DNA from: Prostheceraeus crozeri
Lineage: Eukaryota > Platyhelminthes > Polycladida > Euryleptidae
NCBI GenBank assembly: GCA_907163375.1
Contig: CAJQUW010016131.1
Location: 62,001-126,000 of the forward strand
DNA length: 64,000 nucleotides
Direction: 5' to 3'
Positions 19,006-32,339 of the stretch are shown here, one piece after another (position 1 is the first letter of the stretch; each line of letters begins with the position of its first letter). Position numbers and translations under genes: made by a program. The notes beneath the pieces were generated by a model. That model saw only the letters and a list, made by a program, of their open reading frames with translations. It did no database searches and had not been told where the DNA came from.

Positions 19006-19930
19006 CTATTCAGATTTAAGAAATGAAGCACGCATTTAGTATATCACAAAATCATTCCGATGAAAATAAGAATGAAAAACTTGCAATTTCAGCCAAGAAG
19101 CACAATATGATCTCAACTTTATCATAAAGAATTGCGTTATAATGCGGCTCTTGAAATCTCCTTGATAATCAGCTTAATTTCCGTAGAACATCTGTTAGTC
19201 ATTCATTTTGATAATCAATAAGTTTCTTGCTGCTTATACAGTGGTACCAAATCGCTAGTACATAAACACAGTAACTATTTGCAAAAATCTCGCATCTTAA
19301 AAATTGATCAAATATTTTTGGAACGCAGGAATGCAATCTGCACAAAAAACTGAATCTTTTGATTTAAAAACCTTTGCTGTATGCTGACATTTTTTGAGTT
19401 GACACTATACTCTGGGGAAAATACTTGTCAGTTTTATTTCATTAGCTTACCATTGATATTGGTCTGCTTATATTTTGACAATCTCGATCCTGGGGTTGAG
19501 CATAGAGTATTAATACATAGGTAGAGTGTCGACTCAAAAAAGTATCTGTATATAGTGAAAATTTTTATATGAAAAGATTCAGTTTTTTGCGGAGATTACG
19601 TTCCCGTGGTCCAAAAAAATATTTGAGCACTTTTGAAAAATGTCAAAATTTGTCAATTTATAGACTACTGAGATGACTCTCCTATATAAGTAGCATGAAA
19701 CAAGTTGGATATGAAAAGGAATGAATATTTGCTAATAAGCATCCTAACAAAGCGAAATAAAGCTAATTTGCAAGGGAATTTCATGAACCGCATTATAGTG
19801 GAAGTCTTCATGAAAAAGTCGCGATATTATTCGTGCTTTCTTGGCTGAAATTTCAAGTTTTTGATTCAATTTTCACCGGCATGTTTTTGTGATTCACTAA
19901 ATTCATTTTTCATTTCTTGAATCTGAATAG
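19006..19930. repeat. Large imperfect foldback (inverted repeat)
   Basis: The left arm starts CTATTCAGATTTAAGAAATG (19006) and the right arm ends in its near complement at 19930. Inner matches include TTTCAGCCAAGAA with TTCTTGGCTGAAA, ATAATGCGG with CCGCATTAT, and AAAAAACTGAATCTTTT with its complement, down to TTTTTTGAGTTGACA against TGTCGACTCAAAAAA. Arms are about 410 bp with a spacer near 100 bp. There is no coding capacity; it is probably a non-autonomous foldback transposon. Confidence 0.65.
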
Positions 19931-21197
19931 TGATGTGGAACTATTTACATCCTTCAAAGTTAAATAAAATCATTGTCTTTGATTATGTGATTTTTCTTTG
20001 CCAGTTGCAGGTTGCCTGTGATATGATCTCGTTTAAGAATATACTCTTGAGGTTGAGCATGACAGCAATATGGTCATTGAGTTGCTATTTTAACAAACAT
20101 TACCTCTCCAAGGCTTTCATGAGAATCTGCGAAATACCATCATTCCATCAGCATTACAATCATGATCACTGGTAAATTCTGCAAAACTGCAAAATTTACA
20201 TATCTCACATTTGGTGACAATCTCCCTTGAGTTCATTCAATAAAATCGAAGGTGTATACACATTGGGGATTTAATAAATGCGGAGTTACCACTCTACCTA
20301 ATATACCTACTCTATGGGGTTGAGCTTGCAATCCCGAATCCGATGATCAAGAAAATTCGTGATTTTTGTAGGCATGGTCTAAACCCGGGTCTTCATTCCC
20401 CCATCCCCGAAACATTGGAAATTGCAGATTGAAAGCGCAGAAGTCCGGAATTTGAAACTGCTCTCTGCTACTCTCAAAATTGTCATTATCAGCTTGTGCT
20501 TAACCCTATATTTCTCGAGCTATTTTTAGGAACTCGGGAGGTTTCTTAGTCCAACCCCGTCGTATGTTAATGTACCTATGATTCAATCGCTCCCAAAATT
20601 GCAGTAGTACTATACAAAATTGGCGCATGCTCGCTCCAAATTGTATTTTGTGTGGCTTCATTTAAGAGTGTTGTCATTGTTAAGTCATGTGTGGGGTCCG
20701 CCTTTTTGGCGGGGGTCCGCCAGCTAAGGTTTGAGCGTACAAAATGTTAAAGGACCCGAAACGCGACCTAGCTGGTCATTTTGCTGATGAACCCCTTCTA
20801 TGTTTATTCTTTTCTGGTATGTCTTGTATAAAGATTGTAAATATGTTTTATTGTTCGGTACGCCATCTAAGTATTATTTCTTTCTTTTATATTACCCGAT
20901 GACCGGCGTGAACGCTGTCAACAGCCCTTTTCAGGGCTACACTTATTAAGTATTTATTGAGTTTCTATTGTATATTATTGTTCATTCGAAGTGCACTAAC
21001 CTGACTTTTCCCATAACAATGATGGTTTTACAAACTTGGTCATCTTGTGAGTAGAGATGATAATTGTTTGTTATAACAGTAATAATTGCTGCTATTTTAG
21101 AGTGTGTAGGGGGTTCCAGGACCCCATTGGATAAAATGGGGTATGGGGATTAGCCTACATTCTTTGCCACGCTATAAATCGTCACAATATGTAAGGT
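19931..21197. other. No gene seen apart from a histone-type stem-loop motif
   Basis: No ORF with recognisable content. A GC-rich patch with repeated GGGGTCCGCC lies near 20693-20726. Confidence 0.4.
20923..20938 (+). other. Histone-mRNA-like 3' stem-loop motif
   Basis: AGCCCTTTTCAGGGCT forms a 6-bp stem with a TTTC loop, matching the metazoan histone 3' stem-loop in stem length, loop and the flanking ACA. The outermost pair is A-T rather than G-C. There is no histone ORF upstream, so it may be a relic or chance. Confidence 0.3.
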
Positions 21198-21466
21198 GCA
21201 CTCTCTGGATACGAAAATTTCATTCAAGTTGATGCCAGATTCACACACAATTTGAAACTAACAATAGATGCGAGATTTACATAGATTTGGCATGTTTTGA
21301 ATACGAATATTGACTTCCCTTGGTATGTATTATTTTTGTTGTTTCGTGTTTGGTATGTAGCGATACGAACAACTCCTTCTTTGATTGGTTGATTAAAAAC
21401 AACATACCAAAATATATTTTGGCATCCATCCTTCGTGTGTGCTTGGTAGTTAGCGGCTTACAATGT
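21198..21466. mobile_element. Short non-autonomous element, copy B (degenerate)
   Basis: It shares GGATACGAAAATT, ACAATTTGAAACTAACA, GTAGCGATACGAAC and the right-hand block ATTTTGG.AT.CATCCTTCGT.TGTG.TTGGTA with the element at 26649-27624. The right end (TAGCGGCTTACA) is a decayed form of that element's terminus. No ORF. Confidence 0.55.
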
Positions 21467-24400
21467 AGTTGACTTGCTGTATGAGAATGTGATCCTCAAT
21501 CATTTACTCTAGCTTAGTTTTCTCCCTCATGACGAAAGGTCCTGGAGAGTGCATAGAACTCGAATTGTTTTTGTCGACCTTTGTTTAAATTACTATATTA
21601 CTTTGCTATCGATTTTGATCAAATTCATTCATCAATATCGCTCGTCAAAATGGTCAGTCATCTATGTACGTCACCTTCGGACGAAAACCCATTCTAAACA
21701 TATCTCGCTCATTTAGCAGAGTGACAAACATTGTGGCATTGCAACTGCAAAATGTTCTCAAGGTTTGCTTTCACGCTTTCACATTGCTCACAACTGTGTG
21801 GAATTGCGCTCGTGATTTCCTGTTTGCAGCTTGAATCTATCATTAACATATCTGTCAAAAGCAGTCAGTGCAATTTGGTCGATTTACGCAATATTTAATA
21901 AGTTCTTTTCCAAATGAGCATTTGAATGTATTCAAACGAATGCCCGGTGTGGACACTGTAATCACTTAACAACGAAAGCGAAACGAAATCGATCATGAGT
22001 CATCACATGAAGTGCGATGCACGCGATTGTCCGAAATTAATATCGCAATAATTGAGAAATTATGTTATTTCACTATTGAAAAACTTACTGCAGAGATGCA
22101 ATTTCATGTCAAATCCACCAAAAAAAGAGAATATATTATATCCACATCGCACAGGACGTTTATCGAGTTCGTCTCAATTTGTAGTGGGAGTTTCATGAGA
22201 ACTGGGCGATTCCTAGAGGGAGGGTCATTATGCTCAAGTTCCTATTGAATTACACAAATGATAACATATGAAATTTATGAATTATTTGCAAATGCTGTAT
22301 TCTGCGTACACCACACTACATGTACGCATGTATCAGATTATGCACATGTATTTTAGCATTTATGCAGACATAGATCGTGCCACTATAATAAGAAAATCGC
22401 ATTTTTATATTCTATTGCTTATAAATTTCTATACATTAGCGCATGCAGATCGAATGTATAAATAACCTACATACCGAGCTTCAGAGCAGAGATGTGCGAT
22501 AGAGGCAGTAGAATAAGAGATTCAGAGATGAGATCAATCGGCTCATGCGCACCTTAGAAAACTGCCGTGACGGCACTGAACGATGGGCAACTTAGAGACT
22601 AGGATGGTCGTCTATTAAAGGCTGCTGATTACTAATTGGAGATAAGCAAATATGGGCGTTTATCAAGGAATATGAAATTATTTGAGGGCGGGCTATTAGG
22701 CTACTAGAAGAAATATCAGTCAGATGTAAACTATTGTATTGTACATTTACATTGTGTTTACATCACACAAAGATATGCGCGAAGGATAATACAAAATCAT
22801 CAAAATCTTCACATGAGCTTACGTAGAAAAGAAAAGAATTTTTGAATGGATTCATAAAAGTCTCCGAAATTATAGTCATCATCAAACTCATCACATAAAC
22901 GCGACAGTACATGAGAGCAACAGGTTACTTGATGTCACATGTAGCCGCATAGATGAAATTGCAACATCCGTGTTTTGCACTCCTCAAGCACCTCAAAGCT
23001 AAGTACCGGTAAGTATTATTAGCAATATGACTGCAGCCTAATTATGCTACAAATCATTTATGGACCTGTATTTTTTAGTAAGCAGAAATACATGTACAAA
23101 TTATATTCCAACAATTGCATAGTATTTCATGCTATCAGATCCTGGTTTATCATTCGGAAATATTGCTTCTGTTTTTATGCACTGTCTTCTGTGTTCAGCA
23201 GTCATCTTTTTACCTTAATCTTGCTCATAGTTTTATCAGCTGAGGTCATATTGGACCACCATTTATTAATTGACAATTCCTTTTCATGGCATACAGATAT
23301 GAGTTTTCATCAGGGATTGCAATCCTGATCATTCCAGAATCATGCGCCGGAAAATGTATGGTGGGCCAAGATGTAACGATATAGTGTAGGCGCGCGCCAG
23401 AGGATTCGATTTTTAAGTAATTTGAAATTGGAATGTCTGGGTGCACCGGATTAATCCGGCAAAACATGTCATGATTCCAGTCTGGAGTAAAATTACGCTA
23501 CTCAAATTTATCCTTACACTCCCGTGTTTCCAACTTCATCACTGTAGAACCTATCATGGATTTCTTAAGCTCATAGACCCCAAAAACGACTTTTGGTGAT
23601 AATGGTAAAATCCATCATGGGATCGCAGATTCTGTAAATCCCGAAATCCCGGTATCAGGAAAATATTCCGGATTGCAGTCCACCTTGCTATATAAAGAGC
23701 AGTGCTCTTAAATGGTTTTAGACCGCCGGCAATTTCCATATCTAATTTTTGATGCTGCGGTTTAATGTTGCTGAGGTGGTTGTCAAACTTATAGTAAAAA
23801 TTTTAACTGCAGAGAGGGATTTCATTTCTGCCTTGCATTTATTTCAGTCTTCTGTTAACTATGATAGAGTAATTCCTTCAACTACCATGAGGCGGGACAC
23901 AGAAGTTAGACTGAGAATGTTGAGGCGAATATCTTTCGTTCTCACGCTTTTAACTCCGTCGATCAGTCGACTTTAATGACCTTTCAATAGGACCATAGAT
24001 AATGAGATGAATCAGTAACCTTATTTTTCCAGCGTGGGAAGACTGTCTGTTACTAGGCAGACCAAAATTCATCCCTCCATGGTTTGTAAAATGATTGCAA
24101 ATTTCGGAAAATTTGCATCCCATTCACCATTAAACGCAAATTCATTATGTCAGTAAACTATTTTCTTATCTTTTCGGTAGTACCAGGGATATGATGAAGA
24201 AATAATCGTCCGTAACCTGACCTCGAACTTGTCAAGACTAAACCTCTGGTTGGAGTTACGGAAATCACTTTCGGGTTTGGGTTTATATTTTCAATTTCGG
24301 ATTTTTGCTCAGGTTTACCTTTTGTATTAGAAAACTGAAATTTGAAGTACTTTCAAATTATTACTCGCTTCGCTTTGAAATAGAGTTCACAACAAAGCAT

Positions 24401-24659
24401 AATAGAACCACTAAACAAATCTTTTGATTGCGAGGATTTCATCAAAATTCTGGTCATCTGAAAAATGGCACGAATTTTATTGAGACAAAAAATACATTCC
24501 AATAATGCACTTTGTCCAGCAAAGCATCCCACAGTGCCAAAAATTGCACCAAACTTTTGTCGAAATCGTTTGTCTTGTGCAGATATTACCGACGAGCTTA
24601 AATCCATAGTCTTTAAAAAGGAAAGAAAAAAATATATATTTACGAATTGAAGATCACAA
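21467..24659. other. No gene seen
   Basis: AT-rich intergenic-type DNA. Only short ORFs without recognisable domains are present. Confidence 0.4.
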
Positions 24660-27600
24660 AATGAAACAGAATTAAGTTGGAATACATGTTAGGTCGGACA
24701 GGTCGTTGAAAATCAAAGATGCAAGCACAGTATAACAATTATGTCTTTTGCTGCTTTTGCAAAAAGGTACCAGTGCACGATTGCTGTGAGTACGAATATG
24801 TAGCACAATATGAAAAAGTGGATGGTCAACATTTTGGCTCTTCAAGAAAAGGGACATGAAAGCTTCGCGACGCAAAGAGTTTAGACGAGTGACTTTATTT
24901 ACAGAATCACAATTTTTCTTGCAAATAACTTTACGAGCCCGTCTAAAATGTCGGAATTTGATTTCTTACATCACAACTAAAAATGCCAAATTGCGTACAG
25001 TACAACAAAACACTTTCGATAGTAGCTTTAAAAACCAACCAAAGGTCATCGTGACTCAGCAAACTACGCAGAACTTTGAGCACATAGATTCTTTTATAAT
25101 ATGCAGAAACAATGATCTTAAAATGAGTGATCCACCTAAGATCTTTGGTCCACGTGACACCGAGTAGTCTAAGTTCATCAACAAGAACAAAAGGAAGAGG
25201 AAAGTGAAAAGAAAATGTTTTCTTACAAACACACACAGCCTTCGTTTTCGACTCATTCAGATTCAAATTATTTAGCGCAGCCAATTCTCGAATATTATAA
25301 AATTCCTCCGTGATAATTTCCGTGGAGCGTACAATGTTGTTTCTAAAAACGGGACAAGCTTCACAGATATCATCAGCATACATCGTCAAAACAGTGGTTG
25401 GATGCACAGGCTTTATATCATTGCAATAAAGTACAAAAAGATAAGGGCCGAGTAAGGACCCCTGTGGCGCCCCGCTAGTCACAGGACGTGGGTCACTCAA
25501 AGAGTCCAAAACTTTGACGGATTGAGATCTATCAGACAGATAGGAACAAACCCAGGAAAGAAAACCACGAGGATAATGACACTGAAAAGTTTACGTACCA
25601 GGAGATTGAGAAATCGTATCGAAGGCCTTCGAAAAATCATAGTTTAAAACAAAACATCCACTAACATCATCGGAGTCTAGCATTTTTGTCACAGCATCAT
25701 GTCTAGTAATTAAACAACAGGTCGTGTTGGAAAGAGGCTTATAAGCAAACTGATAAACAGGAATGTCTCTGAGAAAACTTTCACGCATATGCCCTAACAC
25801 ATGATATTCCAGTAGTTTCGCAGGGACACTTAGTAATGCGATAGGACGAAGCTGATGGATCGATGCAAGCGAAACTTTCGGGACAGGTGATATAGTACAA
25901 TTTTTAAACAGGATAAGCACCTTTCTATCAATTATAGACGAATTGACAATATTGCACAATGGATAGAAAATGAACGGGGATGCCAACTTATAAAACGTGT
26001 TCTGAATACCATCAGAACCGGTAGACTTCTTCAGTGACAAACGCTCTAGAAAACTGTAAATATCAATGGGATCTAGCAATGGGCACCAATCATAATCATC
26101 ATCCGAGTAAGCAAAAGGATCATTTGCAGTGTAATTGCTAACAAAATATCATTGATATCATTGGCAGTAGTGTGGTTGTCAGGAAAGTCATGAGAAATAT
26201 TTGCAATTGGATTGGTCGAGAACTTGTCTTTGACATCATTCACTACATTCCATACATTGCGGAAATTCTCAGTTTTTTTGTCAACACATGATTCGTTATA
26301 GACATCAGAAAAAGTACACTCATTTAGTTTTGAGAGAAATTTAGACACATTGCAATCTCTCGTATCATATAATATCCTCTTGTTTTCACAGGTATATCGA
26401 GAGTTTGAAAAGACATTCGAGTGCAAAAATACTTGATCATGTGAACCACGACGCTTCAGACTCAGTGGTGGACAAACTTGAGCAGGTGGATACGAGCCGT
26501 CAAGGGATTTGCTAACAAGGATGCGGTCTAAAATACTGTTACCGCGAGTAGGCTCAGCAACTTCATCAATTAAATCAAAAGAACTTTGCAAAAGACATGT
26601 ATCAAAATTGTTTAAATCACCTGCAATAATGATATTTACGTCTGGTACTCTGTAAATCGCTGGATACGAAAATTACATACAAACGTATACCAAAATCACA
26701 TACAATTTGAAACTAACATCTGATACGAGATTCTCGCATGTCTACAGAGATCTGGTATGTTTTTCATACCACATCTCACTTACTTTCGTATGTGATTGGT
26801 TTGTAGCGATACGAACTATTCTATCTGTGATTGGCTGTTTTGCACTGAAATACGAGTTGTTGGTATGTTTTATATACGAGACCCGATGCAAATTGGTCTT
26901 CATTCGTATGTAGTATGAGCAAAAAATTATATGTATTGCATACCACTGTCAAATAACCTTTTTCAGTAATACCAGTCGTGAATATTTTTTGTTTGATGGA
27001 GTGATATTTAATTAGATTAGATTTATTGTGAATTTTTTATTCTCCACGAGGTTGTCATCGTTGCTACTTGTATAACAACTTTAACAGGACGTTTCGTTAG
27101 TTCTACTTTATGAACCAAGCTGCTAGACATCAATTCATATTAACGATATCATTCGTGAAATCATGCTGACTTATATATCTCAAACATAACTATTTTTGCG
27201 TTCATGAATTATAATGTGCTTTTATTTCGGATTGATAATATGCTTAATTTCAAAATTACATAATGCATAATTGTTGATGGTTGAATACTTATTGATTATT
27301 CATGAAATGCTCTAGAATTACGTCTATTAAAATTGAATTCATTATTGAAAGTATGACGCTTGAATGTCATTATCTCACTACTTACAAAACAGTAGTAACA
27401 TTAGTGTGATCTTTATTGACAAAAGGCGTTAAATCAACATGCTTTGGACATGATTGACGCTTTCGTTTAACATTGTGCTGGTATGGCTTTAGTATGTAAA
27501 GCATACCACATTTGAAATAACATACGAAAAGCATGCAACTATATACCAAGAGAATGCAGAAATATACCAAAGAATATTTTGGTATGCATCCTTCGTATGT

Positions 27601-28246
27601 GATTGGTATTGAGCGATTTACAGTGTACATAATTTGTGACAGACTCAATGTGATCACATAAAGCGTCCGAGATGCTATTCCTGTCAGAAACAGATACAGA
27701 TAATTGTGGAGGAATGTACAAAGCAACTAACAAGTAATTCATATGCTTTACTTTAAAGGTGATAGAGACCGTTTCACAAAAAGTACAAGAAAATTTTTGG
27801 CGTTTAAAAGTATAGCTTGAGTTCATCCACAGCGCAACGCTACCGCCAACTCGATCTAAGCGATCACGCCTAAAAAGCTGGTAGCTCTGCATGTCAAAAA
27901 TGGAATCCTCGTGTTTTTCATTTAGCCACGATTCAGTTACTACGACTATGTCAGGTTTGATACAAGTACATGACAAACGTAGATGGTCCATTTTGCCTGT
28001 TGAAGCTATGGAGCGAGCATTCAACAAAAGTACAAATGGTTTAGAAGGCAGTCATGAGGAGCGAGAAACAATCTTGCCTCTCCTTATGAACACATCTTCC
28101 CCTAAGTTTCGACGGTGTTTCACTTCAAGACGAAGCATACTTTCGTGGTTCTGTTGCGACCGAGTCAAATCGTTATTGATGTAGACTCGGCGAAAACTGT
28201 GTTCAGGCGCGAGTTTTCTCAATTTCGGTAAAGCTTTCAATAACAA
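24660..28246 (-). mobile_element. Degenerate non-LTR retrotransposon (APE endonuclease + reverse transcriptase), interrupted
   Basis: Reading leftward: an ORF1-like end (RRVYINNDLT, VFIRRGKIV; 28246-28052); the endonuclease N-terminus (LNARSI, VVVTESWL, RRDRLDRVGGSVALW; 28027-27629); after an insertion, IIIAGDLNNFD and PTRGNSILDRILVS (26640-26500); then RT motifs TGSDGI, RPIALLSVPAKLLE, DFSKAFDT (26079-25591), SGAPQGSLLGPYLF and MYADD (25509-25300), and a C-terminal domain down to about 24672. Several frameshifts make it non-functional. It resembles the CR1/Jockey/L2 assemblage; the clade cannot be fixed by eye. Confidence 0.85.
26649..27624. mobile_element. Non-autonomous DNA transposon, copy A, inserted in the retrotransposon
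   Basis: The termini are inverted, TCTGTAAATCGCT and AGCGATTTACAGT, flanked by GTAC on both sides (26645-26648 and 27625-27628). The insertion lies within the endonuclease frame: the coding sense resumes across the two flanks with a single GTAC, which proves the boundaries. About 976 bp, AT-rich, no transposase ORF. The inner sequence contains many TATG/CATA-type repeats (GGTATG, CATACC). Confidence 0.75.
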
Positions 28247-28260
28247 AAACTAAACAAAAA

Positions 28261-31200
28261 GAGATTTACGTTTGGATGAAGACTCACAAGCTACTGAATC
28301 AGGAGTAAGGCGGTGAACAGTGATTCTGGAGTGTATGTACTTTTAGAGAAATAAAAGGCATTATTTCTTATTAGTTTAAATTATGAATAGACTTCATGAA
28401 GTATGATGAAATAATACATGTACATAGACAGTTAAGGATATTCTTTTCAGGATTTCTTGAAATATGTTTGAAACCAATGGGTTCAGCTGCGAAACAGTGA
28501 CCAGGATAATGACATTATGATCCCAGTCCAATTGAATGTGAATTTCATGCAGGACGCAAAAAAAGAATCCAAAATTGAAATACCTCTTCCTCAGTCAAGC
28601 AATTAATCGAGAAATAAAGACATTAAGAAGGACATTAAGAAATCGAGACATTAATCAAAAAATACAAAACCTCCTAATAATAATCACAGGAGGTGCGACG
28701 CAGTCTTTTGACAATTCTACCGATACAATATCATTGTGCATTTAACGTGAGGAAGGATCAATCGCTTACTGAAATTAGAACAAGGAGAATTGGCTGATGT
28801 ATTCGTAGCGATTGGGATCACGGTCGGCCCTCATCCTGCGTATTGCTGCTGACTCTTCCTTCTGCGAAGTCAAGTAAACTACAAGCCGTAGACCGTTAGA
28901 TGCATTCCGTGACATGCTCTCAGTAAAAGGAGTAGAAAATGCTCTTTTTCATTCACAGGAGTCGTGGTTCTAGCTTCTCCTAAGTAGGGTTAAATTGAAC
29001 GGAACATCATAGTGCAGTACTACAGTGAACTGCTTTATACAAATGAATCAGCAAGCACAATGGAATAACTATCACACACGCATGTAGGTAACAGGGCACA
29101 TGGTCACCTGGAACTGTACAATGTAGGTACTTTGCACGGAACTGCTTGCTGAAAACAAACGAATAAAAATGCACATTTGTATCTTGCAATTTTCATTTCA
29201 ACACGAAGTGATTCGCAGCACTGCAGAGAGATTCTTCGCAACATTTCTATTTTTATAGACATTAAATAGTTTGTCATTAATTTGAAAAATTTAAACAAAT
29301 TGTACAGCAGCTGTCCTCAGTATCATGGAAAGAAGTTTGTATGATACCGGTACTTCTTCTCACATTTATGAATATGGAATCGTTTCTCAATAGTCAAACA
29401 GCCCGAAACTAATCAAACATTTCGATTGGCTGCCACGCACAATGAAAGCGTGATTTCTTCTTACTTCGACCAGGAATATTCAAGATAAGAATCGTCATCT
29501 GGTGTATGAAAATAGATTCCTAATTATTTTCAATCGGCACTCTTGAATACATATTGGCATAAATTCCAAACTTAAATGATGCAAAAAATTTGAAAGTGTC
29601 AGACATAGTTCAAAGACAGTAAATCATCCATTTAAAAGTTCGAATAAAAAAATGTGTTCACAGAATTGAATGGGGATGAAAATCTCGAAATATCTCAAAT
29701 GTGTCTGCTTTTGATGGCGAACCGCAGACAACTTTACGTACAAATTCGAGAGAAAATACTTATCAAATATTTTTTTCATTTATTTTACCGTGCAGTTGTA
29801 ATCAATTGATAATGAAAAATAATCTTCTGAATCTGCAGAATTCTCCTGTTGTGCAAATAATATGAATCCTCAGGAGAATGTCTGGTATGTGAAATAATTC
29901 TTCGAAAATATCACAACAAATATCACATTATATCACCGTAAATCACAAAACCAAATGACTTCTGCCAATTATTCAGCAACGCCATCAACACATGCAAATA
30001 GTCGTTTAGGAATATTATTTACATGTATGTCCGACGATCAGTAGTAGTTCAGGCAGGACATTCATAAATTGAATTGACAGAAACCAACTTCAACACATCA
30101 ACATCGCCGACTTGCGCTTTACGTTGGACATCGATGATTTTGCTTATTAGAATACCTCGGAGCATTATGCAGGTGGTGATGGATTATTCATGGAATAGTG
30201 GACATGTTTCATATCAATTTTATGTAAAATCGAGGTGGATGTTGTGCGACGGCTGGTCGGCGGGCCTTCGGATCAAAGTATTCTTGCAACTTGTTTGATA
30301 GACTTGTGGCTGTTTGTTTCTATGGAAAGTAGGGTGATGTAGATGTATTGAAATTTGTTTCTATCAATTCAATTTATGAATGTGCCGTATGAACTACTGA
30401 CTTCCTTTCTGCTATAGAGAAGATTGCGCTGTTGAAAACTGCTGAGTAGAAATTTGATGCGATGTGGTGCTAAGTGCACCATACACTAAAGAGAAAGTAA
30501 TCCTCATACAACGAATGTTAGTAAAATATACACATAAATTGCATAAATTATATGGATCCGTTGGAGGACAAAAATAGGGTTCACGGTCACCGAGCTCAAT
30601 CCGGCTCAAAGTTCCACATCTAACTCAAGTACAGAGGGATAGATCTAAGACAGTGTACATACTATACAAACGGTCATTGCGACCAGCCGGCTAAGCGATT
30701 AAATAAACAAACTTAATTTCCAAAAAATCAATGGATTTTGGATCATTGCATTTCTTTGTCTACAGATAGTGTTACGGGCTAGTCTTATTCCCAAACAAAA
30801 TAGTCGAAAAAAAGTGAAAAAAAGGAACATTGCAGCTTTATAATCTTATTCAAAGGCAATCAACAGGTAGCCCTTAAGAACCTATTTGAGCGTTGACGCA
30901 TGACGCTGTGAATCAAAGTCTTTAGGTTCTTCCAGGATCACACCTACAAATCGTGATTCTGTCACATTTATTGTTCACTTGATTCGCGTAGGACACTTTT
31001 CTCTTGGTAGCGGAGACTTCCTTGCACTTCCGGGCGAGCGCAACTTCGTTGCTCCTTGCCGCGTCAGTGTTGTAAGACAGAATATGTCACCGCGCGCAGG
31101 GCAGAGGTTAAATGTGGCAAACGTTGAATCGAGCGTTTAACTTCGTCCTCGATTAGGATGGATTAGTGACGCCACGCTGGCAATCGTTGACGTCAGTGAG

Positions 31201-31310
31201 CTTGCCTCGGTAATGAAAAAAATTTGGTAATCGAAGAAAGTAAAATGTAGGAAGATTACCTTTGTGCGTATGAACTCACAACAATAGCAAGGTCTATTAG
31301 TTTCCCCATA
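28261..31310. other. No gene seen
   Basis: About 3 kb of AT-rich DNA without convincing coding sequence, RNA gene or obvious repeat structure. Confidence 0.4.
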
Positions 31311-32215
31311 GTTCGATCAAAATCAAAAATTAATTCTCTCCCTTTTCACCTGTCGAGGTTTTATTGCGTTTTAAAAGTAAAATGACTCGACGCGTTTCGT
31401 CTTAAAGACTGCCTGAAGTGTCGACTGGCAGGGCTACATGATGAGGGTTATATACTTAGGACTCGGATTCGATATCTCCTCACACTAGCTCATGACGTCT
31501 ATTCATCAAATTATGCATTTTCGATGTAATCCAGCGATATTCAGTCGTCTTAGTATAGATATCGCCGATTTCTGTTTATCCAAAATGCTGCAGTTGAAAT
31601 AATTAATGTCCATCATTTCAACGATGTGGAGTTTTAGATGATGATTACTCAGGGCATTTTGTGTCTCTGTTTCTGACACGTTCGTGTTCATTATACCGTG
31701 ATCGAAAAGGTCGACTACTTTCACCAATGTACTTTACGAGTATTTAACAGATTTTGCACGAAAATTCGAAAACTAAATGTTTGTCGTTATAGTTATATTT
31801 AGGACCGATATGTTCACAAATGTCACATTGACAAAAGTCTTAATCATCTATTTTAGATTTTATTGTGCTCTGTAGTCTCTATCATCGTCTAAAACACCAC
31901 ATCGTTAAAATGATGGACATTAATTATTTCAACTGCAGCATTTTGGATAAACAGAAATCGGCGATATCTATACTAAGACGACTGAATATCGCTGGATTAC
32001 ATCGAAAATGCATAATTTGATGAATAGACGTCATGAGCTAGTGTGAGGAGATATCGAATCCGAGTCCTAAGTATATAACCCTCATCATGTAGCCCTGCCA
32101 GTCGACACTTCAGGCAGTCTTTAAGACGAAACGCGTCGAGTTATTTTACTTTTAAAACGCAATAAAACCTCGACAGGTGAAAAGGGAGAGAATTAATTTT
32201 TGATTTTGATCGAAC
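31311..32215. repeat. Long inverted repeat, ~335-bp arms
   Basis: The arm 31311-31645 (GTTCGATCAAAATCAAAAA...) returns nearly base for base as its complement at 31880-32215, with a spacer near 235 bp. A short ORF in the arm (31506-31727, minus) has ALSNHHLKLH and a SILRRLN end that faintly recalls the GIY-YIG tail of Penelope-like elements. Penelope elements often carry inverted terminal copies, so this could be a Penelope end pair. The classification is weak. Confidence 0.6.
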
Positions 32216-32339
32216 AGTGGTGAAGTTAAAGAACCTCCCGGTCAGTCACCTAATGAAGGAAAGTCTATTAGTATTGTCTACAAAAAGCAAGGTCAAAAAC
32301 GTCTTTAAGTATCATAAAAGAAGAAAAATCTGTCCTCCA

